From assembly GCF_030272615.1 (NCBI RefSeq), contig NC_081406.1, positions 396,018,439-396,082,438 of the forward strand: a DNA stretch of 64,000 bases. The letters are read 5' to 3'. Made by a program: the position numbers and the translations under genes. The notes below the pieces were generated by a model. It saw nothing but the letters and a program-made list of their open reading frames with translations. It ran no database searches and had not been told where the DNA came from. Shown piece by piece: positions 55,265-64,000 of the stretch; positions within the stretch are counted from its first letter, which is position 1, and each line of letters opens with the position of its first letter. Origin of the DNA: Cryptomeria japonica. Lineage: Eukaryota; Streptophyta; Pinopsida; Cupressales; Cupressaceae.

Positions 55265-56578
55265 ATGGCGCAAAGAGAAACTAGGAATGGTGAAGCACAT
55301 AGGAATGCAAACCCTATTGTGATGGAGATGTTGAGAGGAATAGAAGTCTAGTTAGAAGCCATGGAGACAACCCAGAGAAGAGGATGACACATTGAAGATG
55401 TAAGTGAAGATGAAGGAGAAGAAACCTCAACAAAACAAGTAAACCTATCGGTGGTTGACCCGGATGAAGAAAGGTTTTTAAGGGTTTTAAGTAAGGAGAA
55501 CACTAAACCTCATTTTACCCCACCAAAATATGATGGGAAGTTAGATTCGAATGAATTGATGGATTGGATCTCAGAGATGGAGAAGTATTTTAATTTTGAA
55601 AACACTCCAGAAGAGAGGAAGGTGAAATATGCCTGTACTCGGTTGAAAGGTCATGCATCTCTTTGGTGGGAGCATTTGCAAGTTGATAGACAAAGAAGAG
55701 GTAACGAAAAGATCAAGAGATGGGATTGGATGATTGCTAAGTTGAAATCAAAGACTCTCCCGACAAATTATCAAGTGGATTTGTTCTAGAAGTTACAAAA
55801 TCTGAGATAGAAGGAATCTAGTGTGAAGGAGTACACCGAACCATTTTACAAATTGAACATCAGATGCGGACATGTTGATGATGAAGTTGAACAAATTGCA
55901 AGATATTTGAATGGATTGTGGATGCATATACAAGATGAACTTAGTATGATCAAATTGGAGAGTGTTGAAGAGGCTTACCAGTATGCACTAAAGGTTGAAG
56001 AGAAATTAAACAAAAGACATGAGCAGAGACAGAGAGGTAGAGGTAGAAGGTTTATCAAAGGAATATTTCAAGGAGGACGAGGATATACCAGAGGAAGAGG
56101 AACTAGTACAGACTGGAATAAGGACAAGGAAGTGAGAAAAGAAGGTAATTCATACCGGAAGGATGATAGAAATTTCTACCGGAAGAGAGAACGGGATGGT
56201 TACCGAAATGAAAACTCTGAAAGACAAGACAAGAGGACATTCAGAGGAACTTTCTTTAAGTGTGGGGGAGAAGGACACCGTGCATTTGAATATAAGAAGA
56301 TAGAGGCTACCAGAAGAGAAGCAGTGGTAGAAGAAAACCCCACCAGATCAGACAACAAACTGAAAGATGGAGAACTGTTGATGATGAGGAGAGCTTTGTG
56401 TCATATTGGAGGGGATGAAGAACCCTTGCAGAGGAAGAATCTGTTCAAGACCAGATGTAAGGTATCCGGTAAGTGTTGTAAATTTGTTATTGATAGTGGT
56501 AGTTCAGATAATCTTGTTTCAGAAGAGATGGTGAATAAGTTGAAATTAAAGAGATTGAAACACCCTAAGCTTTATTAG
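55265..56578 (+). pseudogene. Element F gag and protease
   Basis: One frame from the ATG at 55265 (MAQRETRNGEAHRNA) to 56578, with four stops (near 55350, 55387, 55787 and 55808). The gag domain has PPKYDGKLDSNELMDWISEM and CTRLKGHASLWWEHLQ. An Arg/Gly-rich stretch precedes a knuckle reading FFKCGGEGHRAFEY, in which the first and last Cys are lost. The protease block CKFVIDSGSSDNLVSEEMV (about 56478-56535) keeps its DSG. Confidence 0.85.
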
Positions 56579-56642
56579 ATAGCATGGATTTCAGATGAAC
56601 AGAAGTTGTTAGTAAGTGAATAGTGTTTGGTATAATTGAAAA

Positions 56643-57629
56643 TTGGGAATTATCATGATGAGGTTTTGTGTGATATTATGCCTATGGATATTTGTCATCT
56701 TTTTGTTGGGAAGACCTTGGCAGTTTGATAAACAGGCAATACATGATGGGAGAAAGAATACATACACTATTGTGGCCAATGAGATGAAGCAAAACTCGTT
56801 ACCTTTGGAGGAACCTTTGAAGAATGAAGTCTATACAAATTCCAGAATCTATTTAGTAGATGGAAGGAGATTCATGGATGGACTGAGACATGAGAATGTG
56901 TGTTTTTCTTTAATTCCTAAGAAGACTGAGAGATCAGAATCGGAAGAAGAGAACCCAGAAGAGATAAGAGATTTGCTAACAGAATATGAGGACATCATTT
57001 CAAATAATGTACCTGATGGATTGCCACCTGTTAGAAGTATTAGTCATTGCATGGAATTGATTCCCAGAGCTAGTTTGCCTAACAAAGTTGCACACTGGTT
57101 GACACCGACAGAGAATGAAGAACTGAACAGACAAGTGTAGGAGCTGTTGAAGAAAGGTTTGGTTAGGGAGAGTCTGAGCCCTTGTGTAGTACCAACAATA
57201 TTAGTACCTAAGAAGAATGGAGAATGGAGGATGTGTACCGATTCAAGAGCAATAAACAAGATCACAGTACCAATTTCCTTTGCCTATATGGATGACATAA
57301 TGGACAGTTTGAGTGGAGCAAAATACTTTAAAAATATAGATTTGAAGAGTGGATATCATCAAATCATGATCAAAGAAGGTGATGAGTGGAAGACAACATT
57401 TAAGACAAATGAAGGATTATATGAATGGTTGGTGATGCCTTTTGGATTGACTAATGCATCGAGTACTTTCATGAGGCTGATGAATGAGGTATTGAAGAAA
57501 TTCTTGGGTAAGTTTGTTATTGTATATTTGGACGACATTATGATTTTCAATAAGACAAAAGAGGACCATTTGTTGCAGTTAAGACAAGTTTTACAGAGGT
57601 TGAGAGAAGACAAGTTTGTAACCCTATGA
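56643..57629 (+). pseudogene. Element F protease end and reverse transcriptase
   Basis: Frame changed relative to gag. FLLGRPWQFDKQAIHDGRKN is the protease end. RT then shows [55 protein letters not shown] (first Asp), [17 protein letters not shown] and [12 protein letters not shown] (intact YLDD). The domain ends abruptly at LREDKFVTL; the connection region that normally follows (about 60 residues) is missing. One in-frame stop at 57138. Confidence 0.88.
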
Positions 57630-58110
57630 CTAAGACCATGAGAGGAGATTGGAAGGAATTTAAGTGGACCATAGGAGCAAACAAATTTTTTGAATTGTTG
57701 ACGCAGAAAGTGACTAAGCAACATGTGTTAGCTTTACCAGATTTAAATAAGGTATTTCAAGTGGATTGTGATGCAAGTGAAACAATAATAGGAGCAATTT
57801 TGAGTCAAGAAGGGAGAGCAATAGCCTATTTTAGTGAGAAATTGAATGATGCCAGGAAGAGATATTCAGTATATGATCAGGAATTTTATGCCATAGTTCA
57901 AGCCTTGAAGAAATGGAGACACTACTTGTTGCCTAAGGAGTTTGTGTTGTATACAGATCATCAAGATTTGCAGTATTTGAATAGTTAGAGTAAGTTGAAT
58001 CAGAGACATATGAGATGGGTATAATTCTTGAAAATTTACACCTTTGTGTTGAAGCATAGAAGTGGGAAATCTAACAAAGTTGTTGATGCATTGAGTAGGA
58101 GAAGGAATTT
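57626..58110 (+). pseudogene. Element F RNase H
   Basis: It begins directly after the RT truncation with TMRGDWKEFKWTIGANKFFE, then VFQVDCDASETIIGAILSQ (first Asp), YSVYDQEFYAIVQALKKWRH (Glu) and VLYTDHQDLQYL (second Asp). HRSGKSNKVVDALSRRRNLL marks its end. Stops lie near 57987 and 58021, with a frame change between. The domain removes the RNA template. Confidence 0.88.
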
Positions 58111-59020
58111 GCTGATAGAGATGAGAGTGACAATATTAGGTTTTGAAGATTTGAAGACCTTGTATGATGAAGACCCAGATTTTAAAGAACCTTGGAAAGC
58201 ATGTAGAGAATCAACTATGGTTGATAGGAGCAAATGGTTGGATTATTTCATTCAAGATGGGATGTTGTTCAGGGGAGTTCAGTTGTGCATACCTAAGAGT
58301 TCCATGAGAGAGAACCTAATAAAAGAGAAACATACTGGAGGTTTAGCTGGACATTTTGGAATTGACAAAACAATTAGATTGGTGAGTGAGCAGTACTTTT
58401 GGCCCCATATTCATAAGGATGTTAAGAGATATGTGCAGAGTTGTAGAGTTTGTCAAGTTGCAAAAGTTAGTAGTCAGAATGTGGGATTGTATAAACCTTT
58501 GACAGTACCGGTAAGACCTTGGGAGGATATAAGCATGGATTTTGTACTTGGATTGCCTAAGACACTGAGAGGGAATGATTCTATATTTCATACCTTGTAA
58601 GAATACATGAGATGTATTACATGTAGCAGACCTGTTTTTCAAGGGAGTGGTGAGATTGCATGGATTACCTAAGAGAATAGTTTTAGACAGAGACACTAAG
58701 TTTGTTGGCTATTTTTAGAGAACACTCTGGAAGAAGATGAAGATAGATTTGAAGTTCAGTTCTACTTTTCATCCACAGATTGATGGGCGGACAACAGTTG
58801 TTAACCGGAGTTTGGGAAACTTGTTGAGATGTTTAGTGGGAGATAAAACCGGAGGTTGGGATTTGATCCTTGCACAAGTAGAGTTTGCCTACAATAATTC
58901 AGTGACTAGAAGTACCAGAAAAAAACCTTTTGAGATTGTTACCGGAGTACATCCTAAAGGAATATCAGAATTGAGAGACATTAGCAGTTAAGATCGGAAG
59001 AGTTAAGAAGTAGAAGACTT
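58110..59020 (+). pseudogene. Element F integrase
   Basis: The zinc domain HTGGLAGHFGIDKTIRLVSE with CRVCQVAK is intact. In the core, ISMDFVLGLPKT keeps the first Asp. Right after GNDSIFH the expected VVDRFSKMAHFIP-type stretch is missing (about 60 bp deletion near 58598), and reading resumes in another frame ([19 protein letters not shown], second Asp). The catalytic Glu block, normally T-E-V-V-N, reads RTTVVNRSLGNLL, so Glu is Thr. The GVHPKGISELRD block follows. It is inactive on two counts. Confidence 0.85.
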
Positions 59021-59552
59021 TTCTGATCACATGTCAGCATTGTATATTCAGGTTAAACAACATTTGGAAGACATGGACAACAAATATAAGGAGAAGGTAG
59101 ATGAGAAGAGGAGACATAAGGAATTTGAAGTTGGCGATGAAGTGATGGTATATTTGAGAAAAGAGAGATTCTCGGTTGGAACTTATAATAAGTTGCAGAT
59201 GAAGAAGTTTGGGCCCTGTAAGATTTTGAGGAAGTTCATTTCTGGAAATGCATATGAAGTGAAGCTACCAGATAGTCTAAGTATTTCACCTATATTCAAC
59301 ATTGCAGATATTCATGAGTACCATGAACCAAAATTCAATGAAGACAGTGTTGCAGACCTTGAGAAACAATTACCCCAGAAGGAACCTAATCATATTGAAG
59401 AGATTTTTTATAGTAGTATTGGGCGTAGTACTCAGAACAATCAATACAAAGAATATCTTGTGAAGTGGAAGAGCAAACCGGTTGAAGATTCATCTTGGAT
59501 TTCTCAGGTAGAGGTAGATCGCCTTGGTTTCCCTTTGACCCTAGCAAAGTGA
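59020..59552 (+). pseudogene. Element F integrase C-terminus and chromodomain
   Basis: An open frame with KRRHKEFEVGDEVMVYLRKE (GPY/F-type region), MKKFGPCKILRKFISGNAYE and, at the end, YKEYLVKWKSKPVEDSSWIS followed by a short helix: a chromodomain with the aromatic Y...W pattern. Such domains are thought to guide chromoviruses to heterochromatin. The stop is at 59550, about 35 bases before the LTR. Confidence 0.85.
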
Positions 59553-59586
59553 GAGGCTCACTTTTTCATTAACGTCGGATGTCTCA

Positions 59587-60367
59587 TGCAAGAGCATCCC
59601 CGGTTCACAACAATGTTGCATCAACCAAAAACATTTTCCTTTCTATTTTGTTTTGTTTGCAGTTTCAATTTTTTTTCTTTCTGTGTGTCCTGGTTTTGGC
59701 TCACCAGATCTTGTGGAGTTGGATTCTATTTCAAGACTTGATCATCTTTCTTTCTTTCAGACCGCATCGCATTTGGATCACTTACCGACAAGATATTGCT
59801 ACCAGTTTTCATGACAATTTCTTGTTACCGGTTGCCTGAGACCTATTTTGGTGATCTACAGGAGCTCATTCTGAAGCTTGTGGAGCCTTGAGCATTGATT
59901 TTGTTGTTCCTTGGTGTGTGGCTAACCTTTTCCCGTGATATATGTTTCATCCTTTGGATTTTCCAGAGGAATCTCTTGGTAGAGGCCAACCTTGTTCATT
60001 TTGCACATTACATCTTGTTCTTTGGGTTTTGATCCCTTTTGGGATGACTGGATCCTTTGGATCGTTATATATATTTGTAATCATGCTTTAGAAGGCAATC
60101 AATTAGAATTAATCAGAGTATTAGATAGAAAGACTGTGCCTAGAAGATAGATCTTTCGATTCAAGGTCCCGGTTGTGACCTATTCTACCAGGCCTATGTG
60201 TCGGTATGTTGTAACCCAGTTGTTACCAGTTGGATGTAATCAAATTTCATGCAATAAAACTATCTGTTCTGCATTGCCTCCATATCTGTGTGTTTCCATT
60301 GTGTTTACTCTTTCTAACTGATCTAGACTGATCTCCTTGAGGCCCCTCCTGACTGGTGACTACTTCA
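59587..60367 (+). repeat. 3' LTR of element F
   Basis: 781 bp, the partner of 54357-55156. It is about 20 bp shorter, including the loss of a TGTTACCGATTG-like unit near 59838. The expected purine tract before it (GAGAGG at 59551-59556) is weak. Confidence 0.88.
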
Positions 60368-61131
60368 GATATGGTGAAATATGTTTGTACAATTATCCTT
60401 AAGTACTTGCAAAAGAACCAGTTAAGGATTACTGCAATACTATCTACACTAATTCTTCACCAACTTCCTTCATTGTGTGCAACTTGCACTTCACCCTCTA
60501 TTACTCACTCCTTATACTCTTTTGCATCCTCATCATCACCATACACTTATACAAATATATAATGGAAGGCTCACACATCAGGATAATACGTCGGCCTAGC
60601 TCAACATGTTATCCAATAAAGCCTTGAATATAAACATGATAATCAAGTCGACCTCCAGAAGATCTCTACACATAATTTATTCATCGATGCATATACCTTA
60701 ATTGAATTGGATAGGGGTCATCTGAACCCATAGAAGATGACCCATGAACATAAAACTCCAAACATAATGATTCCAAACTCCAAGAATGCAGATTCTATGC
60801 ACACCATAGATACTGAATCATGAGACATGAAAATATACATCTGCCATAACCAAAACAACTAAAATTGGAACACATAACTAATACTAGGACCAATGTAGAC
60901 ACAACTCAAAATTCTCGGTGCAATCTTCTGGAAATGGATCCAATATATCAACTACATCTTACTTCAACATATCAAAATTCGCATCACCTTCCCATAACTA
61001 CACACCAACTGCTCACAACATTGCACACAACATCCAGACTAAACTATCTAATTGACTTGACATCAATATATTGCATATTCCATTTGGACCAAATCAGATA
61101 AATGGTTTGACATCACACAAGTCTAAAAACA
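60368..61131 (-). repeat. 5' LTR of element D, distal part
   Basis: It matches about 49625-50394 of the left LTR, including CCTTAAGTACTTGCA near 60400 and the CACATAACTAATACTAGGAC block. It ends at 61131, where the RT of element E resumes. Confidence 0.85.
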
Positions 61132-62447
61132 ACAAGATTCAAGTGGCTTCTGAGGACTAAAATAACATTCATATGTCCTTGGGGTACTTATGCGAATAGA
61201 GTTCTACCATTTGGACTTTGTAATGCACCAACCACTTTCTAGAGAGTTGTATTAGCTATTTTTGCAGACTTAACTACCTCATGTGTCAAAGTGTATATGG
61301 ATGATTTCACAGTCCATGAGAAGAAGTTTGAAGAAGCATTGAAAAGTTTGAATAAAGTTTTGCAAATATGTAAGGATCACAGATTATCATTGAACCATGA
61401 AAAATATTCCCTTATGATGATAGAAGGGTTTGTTTTAGGGCATCACATTTCAAAAGAGGGAATAAAAGTTGATCCTAAAAAGGTGGAAATTATTCAACGG
61501 TTAGAAATTTCTAAAACTCAGACTGATGTTAGAATTTTTCTTGGTCATGCAGGGTATTATAGAAGATTCATTGAAGGATTTAGTAAAATTGTTGAATCTC
61601 TTTTTACACTACTTAAGAAGGATATAGAATTCTCATGGATAGATGACTATTAGAAATCTTTTGAATCCATCAAACATGCCTTAACTACCTCTCCAACTAT
61701 CAAAGGACCTGTCTAGGGAGAACCATTTCACATACATGCAGATGCTTCTAACTTAGTCATTGGAGTAGTTCTAGGATAAAAGGATAAAAATGGAGAAATA
61801 CATGCTATCTACTATGTCAGAAAAACTTAGCCCTACAGAGAGGAATTACACAACAACTAAGAAATAATTTTTAGTTGTGATTTATGCAATTAATAAATTT
61901 AGACATTATATTACTGGTTATAAAGTGTTTGTCCATATAAATCATGTAGTCATCAGGTATTTAATGAATAAAGGTATTGTAGGCAGCCAAATTATAAGAT
62001 GGTTATTGTTGTTACAAGAATTTAACGTCACTATTGTGGATAAACCTAGTAAGGATAATGTTGTTGTTGAATTTCTTTCAAGAATGGTTTTGCAGGCTAA
62101 TCATGAGCTGATGGATGACATATTTATAGATGAATCCTTGTTTGACATATCAAAAGAGTCTCCATGGTTTGCTGATCTTGATAACTACCTTGTAACAGGG
62201 AAGTGTCCAAGTCATTTCAACCACAAATAGATAAAAAGATTAATTTGTGAAAGTTCTAGATTTTAATGGATAGATGGAATTTTATTTAAAATGTGTCTCG
62301 ATCATGTTCTTTGCAGGTGTGTGTAGGAAGTAGATGTTTATGACATCATACATGTGTGTCATAATGAACCATAATGAGGACATTATTCTGTGGTCAAAAT
62401 AGTTCACAAGATCCTTGGAGCAAGCTACATTTAGCCAACCATGCCAA
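61132..62447 (+). pseudogene. Element E, RT C-terminal part, RNase H and start of integrase
   Basis: The continuation of 48640-49114. FGLCNAPTTF (B block), VKVYMDDFTVHEKKFEEALK (YMDD intact, 61280-61330), GHHISKEGIKVDPKKVEIIQ and FLGHAGYYRRFIEGFSKIVE complete RT. RNase H follows with HIHADASNLVIGVVLG (first Asp) and later VDKPSKDNVVVEFLSRM. The integrase zinc region begins near 62290 (DVYDIIHVCHNEP, then KILGASYI) and is cut off by LTR element I at 62448. Stops at about 61653, 61714, 61780 and 61857 inactivate it. Confidence 0.82.
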
Positions 62448-64000
62448 TGTTAATGTGAGGATCTGATTAGCATTGAGAGGAGGGGGGGTGAATCAGTGAT
62501 AACAATAAACTGAAATTTTTCACCAATCTGAATAATACTTCACAAAATAGTTCATAACTAGTACCGATAGCTGATCAAACAATCACTTAATGCAGATTTA
62601 CCAAAACATTACCGGTAACAACTTAAGTGTTCATCATAAAGTAAAGACATCAAATGCATAATACATCACAACATGAACATAGAGATTTTTCACATGGAAA
62701 CCCAAATGGGAAAAACCACGGTGGGAATCAGTACCCACAAAATATTGCACTCTTTCGGAATGCGCCCTGTTAGGAGCCTAGCCTGGTTAGGAGCTTTACA
62801 ACAATGCCCGATTAAAAGCAGACCCTGTTAGGAGTCACCCAGTCAAGGGATTTTACAACTTAGCTTTGTTAGGAGATTTACCTTGTTAGGAGTAACCTTG
62901 ATAAAGGGTTTAAACTCAAGTTGTTGAGCTACCCGGCTAAAGGATTTATACGATTAGGCTTGTTAGGACCTACCCGATTAAGGGATTTTAATGCTACTGC
63001 AACTATTAGGAAACAACAAATAAATGATCTGGACTTAGGACTTCATAGCTTGCTATAACAGATCCTTGTCAGCTCCAATATGCTTCTCTCATGCAGACAT
63101 CTCAATCTGGTTCGACACACACACACTTCTCTGATTACTGACACACTTAAACTTCTCAAACTTGACCTAAATACATTTTACAATTAGGCCAGTTACAAAA
63201 CCCTAACCTACAATGAATCTACATCATAGATCATATCAGATCATTATAAATCATTACAAATCATTACAAATTATTACAACAAATTACAAGACAATTACAG
63301 TCGTTGAATGATCATAACTCATCACCGCACATTGATTTGATAAGCTGTCAAACCCTCATCACATTTTGTTAATCACTTCGCTGCTTCTTGAGAAATTCGA
63401 TTGTTGTACGTGCCATAACAACATCTTATCTCTTCACATGGATTCTGACACATCACCATCAACTTATGAACATGAAAAGAATCACCGTTAAACCATAAAT
63501 CATCATCGGTCAAAGATCTTGATACCGGTTCTCAAACCCTAGCTGTTTATACAACATTTAATAACAAACATGATGTGGTTCAAGTCATAGACTCCTTATG
63601 ATGTCATAAGAACACATTCCAAACCACAACACCTGACTCAACATAGATCTCTACCACAATCATTTCCTTCTTTGTTCATGCTTACCGGTTCACTGTCACT
63701 TGACGGTTTTTCTTTCTAGCTCAATCCAATTAAATCCATTACCGGTTAGACTTAACCAGTAGACTTAGATGCCATACCAAGCATAAACAAACATGGATGA
63801 ATATGGTTGCCATCAATGACAACATAAATAACTGATCATCAAGCATCATATCATAATTATATCATCACCAATAGTCCATCAATATATCATCACCAACAAT
63901 CCTTTACCAATACACCATCATCTCCATCAGTTATGCCAACATGCCAACAATCTCCCCTTTTGGCATTGATGACAACAACAAAAACTGCAACACCAAAATC
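62448..64000 (-). mobile_element. LTR element I, 3' LTR and edge of its interior (truncated by the window)
   Basis: An LTR of about 1,503 bp (62448-63950; start TGTTAATGTGAGG, end GCCAACA), followed at 63951 by the minus-strand polypurine tract GCCAAAAGGGGAGAT. It is thus a minus-strand element whose body lies to the right. It contains the C-rich motif (62473-62498), the double hairpin (62694-62738) and a long series of CCTGTTAGGAG / GGGATTTTA units (62770-62995). The interior visible here is too short to tell which type it is. Confidence 0.8.
62694..62738 (-). other. LTR double hairpin, element I copy
   Basis: Hairpin 1 (62694-62719): ATGG with CCAC and CCCA with TGGG around AAA. Hairpin 2 (62721-62738): GTGGG with CCCAC. 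The layout is the same as in families A, B, D, G and H. Confidence 0.6.

Larger units (their letters stand above)
54357..60367 (+). mobile_element. Ty3/gypsy chromovirus element F, inserted in the LTR of D
   Basis: 6.0 kb with LTRs 54357-55156 and 59587-60367 (start TGCAAGAGCATCC). Plus-strand order: gag, protease, RT, RNase H, integrase, chromodomain, so it is a chromovirus-type gypsy element. The ends are accurate to a few bases; the flanks GATCT (about 54347) and GATAT (60368) may be the mutated target duplication. Unlike the copia and A/B/D LTRs, it lacks the double hairpin and the C-rich motif. Confidence 0.9.
49115..61131 (-). mobile_element. LTR element D, non-autonomous, inserted in RT of E
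   Basis: Left LTR 49115-50394; right LTR 53824-54356 plus 60368-61131, split by gypsy element F. Minus orientation from the primer site (53807-53818) and polypurine tract (50395). The 3.4 kb internal part has remnants of the same two ORFs as elements A and B and no pol motifs. The flanks ATTGA (49110-49114) and ACAAG (61132-61136) are only loosely similar, but the RT frame of E resumes exactly across the element. Confidence 0.82.

Noticed and set aside
4648-62498. The recurrent G-run motifs as a CRISPR or satellite array
   Set aside because: Spacing is kilobases, each copy lies at a fixed place in an LTR, and the organism is a plant; they are LTR features.

Overview
This 64 kb window looks like intergenic DNA from a very large, retrotransposon-filled seed-plant genome. 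A gymnosperm is my best guess, from the deep nesting, the long diverged LTRs and the L1-type LINEs with RNase H. That guess is inference; no marker gene fixes the species. I found no host gene, rRNA, tRNA gene or CRISPR. Almost every base belongs to a transposable element or to old unassigned DNA between elements, and every element pol/gag gene I can read is broken by stops or frameshifts.

Layout. (1) 1-28640 is one old minus-strand LINE ('LINE-C') cut into four pieces (1-4630, 11405-12103, 19726-20238, 28218-28640) by three insertions: LTR element A (4631-11404, minus), LINE-B (12104-19725, minus) and LTR element B (20239-28217, minus). The LINE-C protein frames resume across each gap. (2) 28641-29940, 37339-38330 and 44409-45938 are old AT-rich DNA split by two Ty1/copia elements with perfect 5-bp target duplications: H (29941-37333, plus, TAAAG) and G (38331-44403, minus, AAATA). 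(3) 45939-49114 and 61132-62447 are the two halves of an Athila/Tat-like Ty3/gypsy element E (plus). It is split inside reverse transcriptase by LTR element D (49115-61131, minus), whose right LTR is itself split by a chromodomain Ty3/gypsy element F (54357-60367, plus). (4) LTR element I (62448 to beyond the edge, minus) interrupts the integrase of E.

How the parts fit together. A, B and D have complete LTRs, an initiator-Met-type primer site and a polypurine tract, but no protease, integrase or reverse transcriptase that I can see. They carry instead (i) a long coiled-coil protein with several CCHC zinc knuckles next to the primer site and (ii) a second long ORF of unknown function. Their LTRs share with the copia elements H and G (and with I) a polypurine tract, a C-rich hairpin and a double hairpin whose stems change in a compensating way between families. 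The simplest reading is a group of non-autonomous elements that use copia-type machinery. LINE-B has an unusual third ORF that begins inside the end of its RT/RNase H ORF and may resemble the unknown protein of the LTR elements. These shared modules are the most interesting content of the window.
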